Source of the DNA: Candidatus Heimdallarchaeota archaeon
GTDB lineage: Archaea > Asgardarchaeota > Heimdallarchaeia > Heimdallarchaeales > Kariarchaeaceae
Assembly: GCA_026702845.1 (NCBI GenBank)
Contig: JADCLS010000001.1
Location: 434,001 to 498,000 of the forward strand
Direction: 5' to 3'
Length of the DNA stretch: 64,000 nucleotides
Part shown: one piece after another, positions 17,028 to 26,150 of the stretch
Layout: each line of letters opens with the position of its first letter
Numbering within the stretch: position 1 is the first letter of the stretch
Made by a program: the position numbers and the translations under genes
Notes under the pieces: model-generated
Told to the model about the DNA's origin: nothing
Databases searched by the model: none
Seen by the model: the letters and a program-made list of their open reading frames with translations, nothing else

Positions 17028-18119
17028 CAAGTCCTTGTACAGTTCTTCATACTGTTTTATGATAATAGGAATCGAAAATCGTTCAATTATTCTTTTTCTT
17101 GCTAGTCTTCCCATTTCTTCTCTTCTTTTTTCATCACCCATCAATTTTCTCAACTTCTCTATTGCTAGTTCACGTTCATTAAAATTGTATAAATACCCAC
17201 AATTACCATCATCGCATAATTCGGGAATACCTCCTACATTTGGTGCCCATATTGGTACTTCACAGGACATGGCTTCTGCAATAGTTAATCCAAATGATTC
17301 CATCATACTTGTGGAAGCTAGTATGGATGACTTAGCAAATAACTGGTTTATATCTTTTTGAACACCAAGAAATTCAACTTGAGATCTGATCCCTAATTCT
17401 CTAGCTCGTCTAGTTGCTAGCGATATTTCAGGACCATCACCTATTAGTTTTAATTTCCAATCAGGAAATTCGTGAGCTACCTCGGCAAAATATTCTACCA
17501 ACAAAGGTACTTGTTTTATTTCTCTGAAATTACTTGCTTGAGTGATTGAAAGTTCCTTTTCCCCATTAAATGGAACAAAATAATCAGTATTTACAAAATC
17601 ATAAATGACAGGAACTGAGTTAGGTTTCAGATCAAAAATTCTTTCTGTCTCTCTAGCAAGATACTCAGAAACTGAAGTTACCTTATCTGTTCCTTTTAAA
17701 GCAAGAGAAATGGTAGGATTGTATCCCGGCATAGCACCGAGTGTATGTGTATCACTTCCATGAGTTGTCACAACAGTAGTCATATCTACCATTTTAGAAG
17801 CTAGATAAGATGCTACTGAGTGTGGGATAGCATAATGTGAGTGTACAATATCCACTTGTTCTTTTTTCACTATTTCAACCATTTTCGATGCTGCTTGGAT
17901 AGTATACGGGGATCCTATCTCTGAAAAAAGAGCATATCCACTTCTATCTACTTGGTGGAAGGTGATATTCTCTTGATTATCATTATCTCTTAAGAAGAAT
18001 GGACGTTTATAGAATAAGAAGTGTACATCGTGACCTAGGTTGGCGAGTTCTATCCCTAGTCTAGTAGTAATCATACCTGATCCACCCATGGTGGGAAAAC
18101 CGGTCATTAGTATCTTCAT
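17016..18119 (-). CDS. bshA: GlcNAc-malate synthase BshA (GT4)
   Basis: A GT-B glycosyltransferase of family 4 that joins GlcNAc from UDP-GlcNAc to L-malate, the first step of bacillithiol synthesis. BshA-like features are the glycine-rich GGSGMITTRLG near residue 13, VHSHYAIPHSVASY near 93, TTHGSDTHTLG near 118, and the nucleotide-sugar site MMESFGLTIAEAM near 280. The length of 367 is close to bacterial BshA. General GT4 enzymes share the fold, but the linkage to bshC and bshB makes this assignment strong. It is divergent from bshB, with 180 bases between the two starts. Confidence 0.88.
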   Translation of the reverse strand: MKILMTGFPTMGGSGMITTRLGIELANLGHDVHFLFYKRPFFLRDNDNQENITFHQVDRSGYALFSEIGSPYTIQAASKMVEIVKKEQVDIVHSHYAIPHSVASYLASKMVDMTTVVTTHGSDTHTLGAMPGYNPTISLALKGTDKVTSVSEYLARETERIFDLKPNSVPVIYDFVNTDYFVPFNGEKELSITQASNFREIKQVPLLVEYFAEVAHEFPDWKLKLIGDGPEISLATRRARELGIRSQVEFLGVQKDINQLFAKSSILASTSMMESFGLTIAEAMSCEVPIWAPNVGGIPELCDDGNCGYLYNFNERELAIEKLRKLMGDEKRREEMGRLARKRIIERFSIPIIIKQYEELYKDLLNH

Positions 18120-18299
18120 GTTGAATTCTCGTTAAGGGTAGTTGTTCTACTTCATTATTATTTAAAAATTCACAGGACGAGGAGATAAGTGAATACTAAA
18201 ATTAAGAAAGTGATTTATTAAACAGGTTCGTTTTTTTTACAACTCAAAGAATTATTACGAAGTGATAATGATAATAAAGAATATTTCATAACTTACTTC

Positions 18300-18950
18300 A
18301 TGGATATAGTAATGTCGATTTTTGCACATCCTGATGATGAGACATTCTCTGCTGGTGGCACTTTAGCTCTTTATGGACCAAATGCGTATGCTGTTTGTGT
18401 CACATTTGATAAAAAACGAGAAGAGGAATTCAAACTAGCTTGTACTCATCTTGGAATTAATCCCATCCAATTATCATTTAATGAAATTTCTGCATTAACC
18501 AAACAGGAAATAAATAATAAACTCCAATCAGTAATTCGAAAATATCAACCTACTCATATTATAACCCATGTAGATTATGATTATCATCAGGAACATCGAT
18601 TATTGCGTGAAATAGTAGAAGAAGCAGTGGAGTGGGCTTCTCATACCACAAACCCTGATGTTAAAGCCCATCAAGTACAATACCTTTGGGCTGCTGAGAC
18701 TACAGTATTAATTCCAGTACCAGATATTTTTATTGATATTAGTGAAGTAAACCATAAGAGATTGAAGGCAATAGATTCATATGATAGTCAATATGACAAA
18801 GGGGGAGCAGGTTTTTATCACCGATTTCATAATACACGGACCAGTCTTAGAGGGATTCAATCTGAGGTTGATCATGCTGAAGCGTTTGTGGTGGTTCCTA
18901 TAGCAACTGTTGGAGCTTTTAAACCATTAAAGGTGAAGACATCCCTATAA
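18300..18950 (+). CDS. bshB: GlcNAc-malate deacetylase BshB (LmbE/PIG-L)
   Basis: A zinc-dependent deacetylase of the LmbE/PIG-L family that removes acetyl from GlcNAc-malate, the second step of bacillithiol synthesis. The metal motif is FAHPDDETFS at residues 8-17, with the third ligand in DYHQEHRLL near residue 98. At 216 residues it has the normal length. The same family also includes GPI-precursor deacetylase PIG-L, so the assignment depends on neighbouring bshA and bshC. It converges on the acetyltransferase gene with a 6-base overlap. Confidence 0.85.
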   Translation: MDIVMSIFAHPDDETFSAGGTLALYGPNAYAVCVTFDKKREEEFKLACTHLGINPIQLSFNEISALTKQEINNKLQSVIRKYQPTHIITHVDYDYHQEHRLLREIVEEAVEWASHTTNPDVKAHQVQYLWAAETTVLIPVPDIFIDISEVNHKRLKAIDSYDSQYDKGGAGFYHRFHNTRTSLRGIQSEVDHAEAFVVVPIATVGAFKPLKVKTSL

Positions 18951-19976
18951 TTCTTTCTTGAAAAGTGCAAAAGTTCTACCAACTCTAGCATTGAATCGTT
19001 TTGCTAGTAATTGAGAAGGAATATTGTGATCTAAAATAAATGAAGCCTCTGCATATTGTAGGTTTTCCATAGGCATACCATTTCTCATGAGATGAGCACC
19101 TAACATGGCCCCAACCTTTTTTCTGTGCCATTCTGGTAGAACTCCTATTGATATGATTCGTAATCTATCAATCTTACCTTCCTTTTTCTTTTGATTTGCA
19201 TCTAGTATACTTACTATCATCCCTATTGGTTTATTCTCATGTTCCGCAATAATGATCAACTTGGGATCGATAATGGGTAGTAGGGAGTGTACCAACTGTC
19301 TCTCCTCCTCAAAGGTTCTTGGGACATAATCATTATTACCTGCAAATATCTGCTGATTCAATGAAGCAAAAATTTTGATTTCATTTTCAAGATCATCTAT
19401 TTTGAATTCTCTTGTAACGATATCGTTTCTCATCTCAAAATTGAATTTTTGAATGATTTTTCTGGTAAGATAGAAGGCATATGTTCTGAAAGCAATCTTA
19501 AACCCAGCTTTTTTGAATATTTTCTGATAATATTTTGGATTATAATTTGACAAGATCGACTGTGGATGATTAAATCCTTTGATTTGTAATCCTAATCTCA
19601 AATTATCCAATTTTGGCCCCACCACTGTCTCAAAATCATTTTGTTTTAGATACATGCATGCAGCATCCAGTAATTCTTTTCCAGCCTTTTGTTGATTTTT
19701 GAGACATTCAAAGTATCCTAGCCATCCCTGCTGCTTACCATCCACAATGGCCTTGTTATTTAAGATACAAATGACTCTTGCATATATAACTGTCTGTTCT
19801 ACTGCAATTAATACAACACTTTTTGATTGTTTAATATATCGAGTTATTTCATCTGAATTCTCTCCCATCCAAATGGGATCATTGGAGTATATTACTTGAG
19901 GTAAATCAAAAAACATCACCATTTCAACAGGATTATTATCAATGTTTGTTATAATTTTTATTTCCATATTCCTCAC
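18945..19976 (-). CDS. GNAT-like acetyltransferase, YghO-like
   Basis: A 343-residue protein with a C-terminal GNAT-like half (KLIIIAEHENKPIGMIVSI, shortened here, then IISIGVLPEWHRKKVGAMLGAHL) ending in the RFNARVGRTFALFKKEL tail. The N-terminal half (VYSNDPIWMGE-like and GYFECLKNQ) matches the layout of large two-domain GNAT proteins of the YghO type, whose substrate is unknown. It is the last gene of an operon with an adenylate-forming enzyme and a sugar transporter: the preceding stop at 19977 abuts its start. ATG at 19967 is an alternative start. Confidence 0.7.
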   Translation of the reverse strand: MRNMEIKIITNIDNNPVEMVMFFDLPQVIYSNDPIWMGENSDEITRYIKQSKSVVLIAVEQTVIYARVICILNNKAIVDGKQQGWLGYFECLKNQQKAGKELLDAACMYLKQNDFETVVGPKLDNLRLGLQIKGFNHPQSILSNYNPKYYQKIFKKAGFKIAFRTYAFYLTRKIIQKFNFEMRNDIVTREFKIDDLENEIKIFASLNQQIFAGNNDYVPRTFEEERQLVHSLLPIIDPKLIIIAEHENKPIGMIVSILDANQKKKEGKIDRLRIISIGVLPEWHRKKVGAMLGAHLMRNGMPMENLQYAEASFILDHNIPSQLLAKRFNARVGRTFALFKKEL

Positions 19977-21257
19977 CTAGAAATCTCTTCTAATTCGGAT
20001 TAATTTCTGAGATCTGGGATTTTTTTCTGGTTTTTCAGTTGAAAATATTATTTCTGGCATACTAGCATTTATTTTTTTTACGTATTTTTCTATGTTTCTA
20101 CAAATTTGATATTTCACATTATCAAGATGGTCAACATCATTTATTCTGATCTCGATAGTTTTATAATCTTTCTGTATTGCCTGATATTCTGTAATGGCAT
20201 CAGAAGCTGAGATAATTGATCTTCGTACATAGTCTGGGAAAAGTAACTTTTCTTCAAGATCATTTCCATGAAGAAGGAAAATATCATCGGCTCTTCCATG
20301 AATATGCCTAATCTTTCTGAATACACTACCACAACTACATGGTGTCTCATCCAATTCTAAAATATCATTTAATGCATATCTAAGAATAGGTTGTGTTGTT
20401 CTGAATAAATCTGTAACAATAACCCGTCCAACCTCGTCATTCAATTTTTTAATTTCGAGATACACCAGATCCTCATTGATATGGAGATACCCATCTCTAC
20501 AGGTTGAACCAATAAACCCCTCTGATCCCTGATATATCTGTACAACAGGAGCATTGAACTGATCTATCAAAAACTGTTTCATATCATAGCTCAATACTTC
20601 TGCGTATGAGACTAGACATTCGATTTGACTAGTCAAAAATTCCCGATATTTTCCTATCTCTTTCAGAAGGGAAGGTGGTCCTGCGATAACACTCAACTGC
20701 TTTTCATTAACAATTTTTATTATTTCTCGAGGATGAACAGTATAATCAGTATAGATTATCTTAATTCCAAATTTACCAACTTCCATAAAGCTGGGATTAT
20801 TTCTTCTTAATGCAAATAGTATTCTTTTTCCTTTTACTCCTGGTGGGAATCCTTTACGTGTAAATAGGACTGCTGTGTAGTTATCTCTTTCATCTTGGCC
20901 TAGTACAGTTAATCCTTTATTTCCACTAGTGCCACTTGACATACCTACAGAATATTTTCCTTGATAGAGATCAATACTATCATTATTAGCTTGTTCTTGA
21001 CTGAATGCAAGTAATTCATCTCGTTTGAGGCCAACCGTGTTGATCCTATCAAAGTATTCCATCATGGTGTTTTTATCAATAATTGGTAAATCTTCATACT
21101 CTAGAATACCCTTGTAATATTCAGAATGATCAGCTGCATATCGAATTATTTTATTCAGATGTCTCTTCTGAAAACTATCCAGCTCTTCTTTCGTCATAGT
21201 GTAGAAATTTTTTCTCAGAATATACATCATTCTGAATTTTCTGAGTAAGTGATACAT
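19977..21257 (-). CDS. PaaK-like adenylate-forming enzyme
   Basis: A 426-residue member of the phenylacetate-CoA ligase/coenzyme F390 synthetase branch of adenylate-forming enzymes. The AMP-binding P-loop is VGMSSGTSGNKG near residue 101, followed by YQGSEGFIG, and the ATP-ribose site LRYALNDI with the cysteine-bearing ETPCSCGSVFRKI and HGRADD hinge. PaaK activates aryl acids to CoA esters; F390 synthetases adenylate F420. The local presence of cofE makes an F420-related role possible, but the acid substrate is unresolved. It follows the transporter gene by three bases and abuts the acetyltransferase gene, so the three are one operon. Confidence 0.8.
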   Translation of the reverse strand: MYHLLRKFRMMYILRKNFYTMTKEELDSFQKRHLNKIIRYAADHSEYYKGILEYEDLPIIDKNTMMEYFDRINTVGLKRDELLAFSQEQANNDSIDLYQGKYSVGMSSGTSGNKGLTVLGQDERDNYTAVLFTRKGFPPGVKGKRILFALRRNNPSFMEVGKFGIKIIYTDYTVHPREIIKIVNEKQLSVIAGPPSLLKEIGKYREFLTSQIECLVSYAEVLSYDMKQFLIDQFNAPVVQIYQGSEGFIGSTCRDGYLHINEDLVYLEIKKLNDEVGRVIVTDLFRTTQPILRYALNDILELDETPCSCGSVFRKIRHIHGRADDIFLLHGNDLEEKLLFPDYVRRSIISASDAITEYQAIQKDYKTIEIRINDVDHLDNVKYQICRNIEKYVKKINASMPEIIFSTEKPEKNPRSQKLIRIRRDF

Positions 21258-21260
21258 CTA

Positions 21261-22577
21261 CTACCTATTCTCCAACCTTACCCTGATTTTATTAAATTCA
21301 TCTCGATTTATACTGTAACCTCTTAGCACCAGTGCTGCTAAAACTAGGAATATTCCGGGTAAGATACCAAATGAAGTTTTAATACCCCATAGGGCTGTAT
21401 CTGTTTGAACTTCAAGATCCTCATTATAACCTGAAAACTGCAGGTATAGTCCTAAGATTAGTCCCGCAAATGATATTCCTAACTGATGTACACTCATCCA
21501 GAATCCGAAGAAAATACTCTCATGTTGCTCTCCTGTCTTATCCTCGTAGTACTCAACCATATCAGGTAGAATGGAATAAGGAAAGAGCAGGTAACTACCC
21601 ATTACTAATCCTAGTAATGCTGCTCCTACGAAGAATAGTGCTATTGCCATGGAATTGACAAAGAAGGCAATAAATAGGAGAACAAAAAGAACCAGAATAT
21701 TGGATACAAGCAGTAAATCTTTTTTCTCATATTTCAGAGATAATTTGTTCCAGAAGGGGATAATTAATGCTCCAAATACAATATAGACCGCAAGTCCATA
21801 AGTGGAATAGGAGCTGTTTCCTAAAATATACTCGGCATAGTAAGGAATTGTTGCACTTAACAAACCAGTTCCAATGGCCCCTAAAAATTTCATACCTAGT
21901 AGCAGACTTACATTTTTATCCTTGGCAAGTTGAATATACTGTGAGAAATTGCCGATCATCATCTTATTTTGGTTTCGTTCATCCAATTCTACATCTTTGA
22001 CCCCTTGGGCCGCAACCAACATCATAACAGCTGCAAAACCACCAAAAATGAACCCCATTCCTCTGATATCATTCAATCCACTAACAACCAATGCAATCCC
22101 TCCTCCTAGAATAGTTCCTAGGGTAGAGAGCATGGCTCGGATACCCGTAATCTGGGTTCTTTCATCATAATCGTCAGACATTACTGGTACGAGAGCCATA
22201 TAAGGAACGACAACCACCGTGTACATAGTACCAAAGAATAGCATTGCAATGACTGCTAATGCAAACTGTATTCCAACTGATGCTTGAGTTGGAATCATCC
22301 ACAGGAAGGTGAAACTAAGCCCAAATGGAATTGCACCGTATAGAAGCCATACTCTTTTTCTACCATGCCTTGATTTACTCTTATCTGATATCCATCCCAT
22401 AATTGGATCATTAACCCCATCCCATAATTTACCCAAGAAAAAAGCTAAACCTGCAAGTGCTGGTTCCATGCCCACAAAATCAGTCAGATAATAAATAAAG
22501 AAAATTCCAACGGCAAAATACAGAATAGATACTGCCATATCGCCAAAACCATAGTATATTTTGTTTTTCAGTTCCAC
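21261..22577 (-). CDS. GPH-family sugar:cation symporter
   Basis: A 438-residue, 12-helix transporter of the glycoside-pentoside-hexuronide (MelB-like) group of the major facilitator superfamily. Diagnostic elements are the N-terminal KIYYGFGDMA, the helix 2-3 loop DPIMGWISDKSKSRHGRKR with the family aspartate and basic cluster, and DYDERTQITGIRAM. It would import or export a sugar or related solute with Na+ or H+. It heads the operon transporter, adenylating enzyme, acetyltransferase, suggesting that a transported compound is activated and acetylated; the compound is unknown. Confidence 0.85.
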   Translation of the reverse strand: MELKNKIYYGFGDMAVSILYFAVGIFFIYYLTDFVGMEPALAGLAFFLGKLWDGVNDPIMGWISDKSKSRHGRKRVWLLYGAIPFGLSFTFLWMIPTQASVGIQFALAVIAMLFFGTMYTVVVVPYMALVPVMSDDYDERTQITGIRAMLSTLGTILGGGIALVVSGLNDIRGMGFIFGGFAAVMMLVAAQGVKDVELDERNQNKMMIGNFSQYIQLAKDKNVSLLLGMKFLGAIGTGLLSATIPYYAEYILGNSSYSTYGLAVYIVFGALIIPFWNKLSLKYEKKDLLLVSNILVLFVLLFIAFFVNSMAIALFFVGAALLGLVMGSYLLFPYSILPDMVEYYEDKTGEQHESIFFGFWMSVHQLGISFAGLILGLYLQFSGYNEDLEVQTDTALWGIKTSFGILPGIFLVLAALVLRGYSINRDEFNKIRVRLENR

Positions 22578-22661
22578 AATTTTGTTGTTTCGAATTTGAT
22601 TAAAAAGCCTTCTTCATCAATGTTAAATGAATAGTTGTAATATTGTTGGAACTAATCAATA

Positions 22662-22826
22662 TTAACAATATCCCGATTCAGTATTACTTCTCCACTCATT
22701 TCCACATTTTGTACAGTAGAAATTATCCCAACTATCAGCAAATCCACCACCTGTATATTCTCTCTCCGTCTCGATTTCTATATCTCTACTTCCACATTGT
22801 GGACATTTAGGTGGATACTCCTCCAT
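22662..22826 (-). CDS. Small zinc-ribbon protein (54 residues)
   Basis: Starting with ATG at 22826, this gene overlaps the NrfD-like stop codon as TAATG, which indicates translational coupling. The 54-residue product begins MEEYPPKCPQCGSRD and has a second pair, FYCTKCGNEW, giving the two CxxC knuckles of a zinc ribbon about 27 residues apart. It ends in SGYC. Because it is the third gene of the DOMON-ferredoxin/NrfD operon, it may help assemble or regulate that complex, or simply be a cytoplasmic zinc ribbon; no function can be assigned from sequence. Confidence 0.75.
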   Translation of the reverse strand: MEEYPPKCPQCGSRDIEIETEREYTGGGFADSWDNFYCTKCGNEWRSNTESGYC

Positions 22827-24115
22827 TAATTTTCCTCCATTGCTTCAAGTTCCCATATACTGATTATGGGGAATAATTTTGAGAGTAGTATTAAGAAAAA
22901 TGCAAATCCTGCATATTGGGAGATGGATATCCATATTTCAACTGATGAAGGGAAATAATCATGCCACCCTTCATTAATACTCTGTCTAGCCAGTGTAGGC
23001 ACAGTAATTAGGTATCGCTTGATCCACATTCCCACATTTACTAGAAGGGCTATAATGAAGGTAATCCAAAGAATAAGTGTTGTACTCAGGTATTCCTTAT
23101 ACTTGAATATAACAAGCATGCTTATCACGGGTATGATTATTCCAATGAAATTAAATATCCAGAATAGAGAAGCATATTTACCATAATATAGGCTGTGTAA
23201 TAGCTCAATTTCATCTGTTTGAGATTTGTACCCAAGGGTGAGGTACTCACTGAGTGTAAAATAGAAATACGATAAAGAAAGTAATAACAGGAGCTTGGTA
23301 ATGGCAAGAAAATGATCCTTGGTGATATATTCTTCAAGTTTATAAAAATGTGTAAAAAGAGCCATTGCCATAATAATAGTTGCTATCCCTGAATATATTG
23401 CTCCTATGACAAAATATGGTCCAAATAACGTAGAACTCCAACCTACTCTTGATGTGAGAGACATGATCCATGCAATTATCGTATGCACTGATACCATTAC
23501 TGGAATAATTATAATACTCATGGATCTGATGTTTCTCAATAGTATTTGGTTCTGCTCCTCATTTCCAGACCATCCTCGGGCCAACCAAGCATAGATTTTA
23601 CGGCGTATTGATTGTTTATCAGGTAATCTATCCTGGTAATAATGAACATCAGGGATAAGTGGAAGAAGAAAGAAGATTGTACTTCCAATCAGGTAAAGTA
23701 GAATTGAGATGAGGTCCCAGATGAGAGGGGATGAAAGATTGGGTGATACAAACATATTGCCGATTCTATCTATATGTCCCATATCTATTAAAACTGAACT
23801 GGCACCAAAAAGAAGTGCTAATATCGTAATACTTTCCGCAATCCTTGTGATAGGTGCTCTCCACGAGGTTTCTGTTAATCTTAAGATGGCTGAAATAAGA
23901 GTTCCAGCATGTGAGATCCCTATGAAGAAGATGAAATTAGTGATATACACTCCCCAAAAAATCTTCTGAGATAAATCAGTCAAGATTAATCCCTGTTTTA
24001 GTTGCATAACATAATTCCCCAAGCCTATACACATTATTAGAAATAAAAATAATTCAACTATGAGGGTCTTTCGACCAAATTTGAAGAATGATTGTTCAAT
24101 TCTCTCTCGATTCAA
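22826..24115 (-). CDS. NrfD/PsrC-like membrane subunit
   Basis: A 429-residue integral membrane protein with about ten helices, matching NrfD/PsrC/DmsC-type quinone-interacting subunits. Recognisable parts are VYITNFIFFIGISHAGTLIS in helix 2, the SWRAPITRIAE loop and the DMGHIDR element after helix 3. Such subunits exchange electrons between the quinone pool and an iron-sulfur partner and carry no cofactor themselves. Its start overlaps the stop of the upstream DOMON-4Fe4S gene by 4 bases, so the two form a complex. No molybdopterin catalytic subunit is present next to them. Confidence 0.88.
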   Translation of the reverse strand: MNRERIEQSFFKFGRKTLIVELFLFLIMCIGLGNYVMQLKQGLILTDLSQKIFWGVYITNFIFFIGISHAGTLISAILRLTETSWRAPITRIAESITILALLFGASSVLIDMGHIDRIGNMFVSPNLSSPLIWDLISILLYLIGSTIFFLLPLIPDVHYYQDRLPDKQSIRRKIYAWLARGWSGNEEQNQILLRNIRSMSIIIIPVMVSVHTIIAWIMSLTSRVGWSSTLFGPYFVIGAIYSGIATIIMAMALFTHFYKLEEYITKDHFLAITKLLLLLSLSYFYFTLSEYLTLGYKSQTDEIELLHSLYYGKYASLFWIFNFIGIIIPVISMLVIFKYKEYLSTTLILWITFIIALLVNVGMWIKRYLITVPTLARQSINEGWHDYFPSSVEIWISISQYAGFAFFLILLSKLFPIISIWELEAMEEN

Positions 24116-26028
24116 GATGAACCCTCCTGTTTAGGCAAATAATAGACTCTTGTATCAGTTCCCAATTCTTCTTTCCATCTGTAAGCTCCACGAATTTTTA
24201 GGAAATCATTGAGCATTACGGTTTTGCCATCAGAATTAGTCACCATATTCTCTTTGAGATTGCCGAAATAAATTGCACCTTCATCACATGCTGACACACA
24301 ATGGGGAAGAAGTCCCATAAATTGCAACCCACAAAACTCACATTTACTTACTACTCCCTTGTCTTGTACTAGAGAGAATGGCATCTGCGAGTAAAGAGCA
24401 TCAACAGGTATAGAATTTCCTTTTGGATTTTCTTCCCAGTGGAAGAACCTCACATCATAGGGACATGCAGCCATACATAATCTACACCCTATACATCTAT
24501 TTGTATCAATCAGTGTTAATCTATCCCCATCTCGTTGCCATGCTGCTTCAACTGGACATACATCTACACAAGGTGGATCTCTGCATTGTTGACAAGGTCT
24601 AGGGAAGAAATAAGGCTCACCCGAAAAATCATCAATGATCTCGAATACTTTGATATACTCATGAGTATCTGGGGTATAGTGACCATTTATACATGCTTGA
24701 GTACATCTAGGTCTATCTGTATCCTTACATCCATCACACGCATTCAGATCTATAACCATAACCCATTCTGAATCCTCTATCTGCCACTGTTGATAGGGTC
24801 GATCAATTTCATCCACAGTTCGCATCATCCTATCACCTACAGCTCTAAAATTAAGAAGAGTAATTCCTAGGGATGCTATTCCTATATATTTTAACACTTT
24901 TCTGCGAACTTGCCCTACTTCTTCATTGATGGTCTTTCCCCTAATAATTCTCAAATCATTTATCGTTTTATAGTATTTGAAAAGTACTAATAATATCGAG
25001 ACTACTAGAAGTGATAGTAGAAGGTTTCTGATCATATGCTCCCCATATATATCCCTGAGATCACCAAAGGATTTTGCTTCACTATCAACCATTGATTCAA
25101 AATCAATTGCTATGGATGCTTCTGCCCGAGTGTATTGGAGACTTGCAGGTAAAATTGCTACAAATTCGATCTCACCATCCTTTATCAATTCAAGATCCAA
25201 TAATCCAGTCCCTGAGATATCTAATATTACAACTTCTAGTAGTGCTCTTCCAAAATATGATTTCTCATAAATTCCGATTTTTAATCCACTGCAATTGATT
25301 GTATCACTATTAGCTTCTATTTCGAACTGAACACCATCAACAGTTTCATTTGCTAGTATCTGTAGAGATACTGTACCAGGGTATGGCACTGTGGCATCAA
25401 GAACCTGAACAGTATGTCGCTGTGAATGAGCAGTATGAGTATCACTAAAATCATCTTGATTATTATGAAATGCAGTAAAGAATCCATATTCTCTATCTAC
25501 AATCCAATTAAAATCGTTTCCCTCATCATCATCTGACTGCATGGGTAGAATAAATTCAACTGAAGTCCAGTCTTCTCCCTGCTTCCCAGCTGCAATACTT
25601 ATGGAGCTCAATTCATCTGGATCTGGAGAATCTTGACTTTCGCTATGCATATCTTGTATATGTAATGTATTGTCTACCATGGCTGCCATAATTATATCTG
25701 CACCAGCCATGCTTACTCCTTTTTCTCCCAACCCAATTGCTACCCATCCTGTTCCCTTAGAATGTAGATATATTGCTAAATGGGTAGAGTTATGCATCCA
25801 AGATAATTCAGATACATAATTATCTCCATTGTCTAATAATGTTATAGTTGATGGGTATTCTCCAGGAGTTAATTCTCCATCAATTTGAATTGATGTCAAA
25901 TTTCCTGAGTAGAGGTAGGTATATGGTCCATTATCAAACGAATCAGTTACTGTTGCACTATAATTATTTTGAACTGATATTATAATTAGTATGTAAATCA
26001 TTAAGAGCAATTTTGATCTAACCATCAA
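24112..26028 (-). CDS. DOMON-TM-4Fe4S ferredoxin fusion
   Basis: A 638-residue redox protein with an unusual domain order. Residues 1-25 form a Sec signal peptide. Residues about 45-205 are a DOMON (DoH) domain, with the family GWVAIGLG and MAGADIIM elements. A membrane helix spans about 333-352. Residues 374-393 hold a twin-arginine-like signal (RRKVLKY then a mild hydrophobic stretch). Residues 421-590 are a four-cluster NrfC/DmsB-type ferredoxin, with cysteines at 431, 434, 442, 446, 479, 482, 487, 491, 512, 515, 518, 522, 563, 566, 577 and 581. DOMON domains usually bind haem or sugar. The partner is the NrfD-like protein encoded next, overlapping by 4 bases. Confidence 0.85.
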   Translation of the reverse strand: MMVRSKLLLMIYILIIISVQNNYSATVTDSFDNGPYTYLYSGNLTSIQIDGELTPGEYPSTITLLDNGDNYVSELSWMHNSTHLAIYLHSKGTGWVAIGLGEKGVSMAGADIIMAAMVDNTLHIQDMHSESQDSPDPDELSSISIAAGKQGEDWTSVEFILPMQSDDDEGNDFNWIVDREYGFFTAFHNNQDDFSDTHTAHSQRHTVQVLDATVPYPGTVSLQILANETVDGVQFEIEANSDTINCSGLKIGIYEKSYFGRALLEVVILDISGTGLLDLELIKDGEIEFVAILPASLQYTRAEASIAIDFESMVDSEAKSFGDLRDIYGEHMIRNLLLSLLVVSILLVLFKYYKTINDLRIIRGKTINEEVGQVRRKVLKYIGIASLGITLLNFRAVGDRMMRTVDEIDRPYQQWQIEDSEWVMVIDLNACDGCKDTDRPRCTQACINGHYTPDTHEYIKVFEIIDDFSGEPYFFPRPCQQCRDPPCVDVCPVEAAWQRDGDRLTLIDTNRCIGCRLCMAACPYDVRFFHWEENPKGNSIPVDALYSQMPFSLVQDKGVVSKCEFCGLQFMGLLPHCVSACDEGAIYFGNLKENMVTNSDGKTVMLNDFLKIRGAYRWKEELGTDTRVYYLPKQEGSS

Positions 26029-26150
26029 CTGACCTCTTTAATTATGTGTCAAAAAATTGAATTGCATTTAAAATCTCGTTAAAACCTTCGGAGTTTAGAT
26101 GTGTTGGTGACTTAGGAGTTGATTTTAAGATATTCGGAGGCATTTGACAG

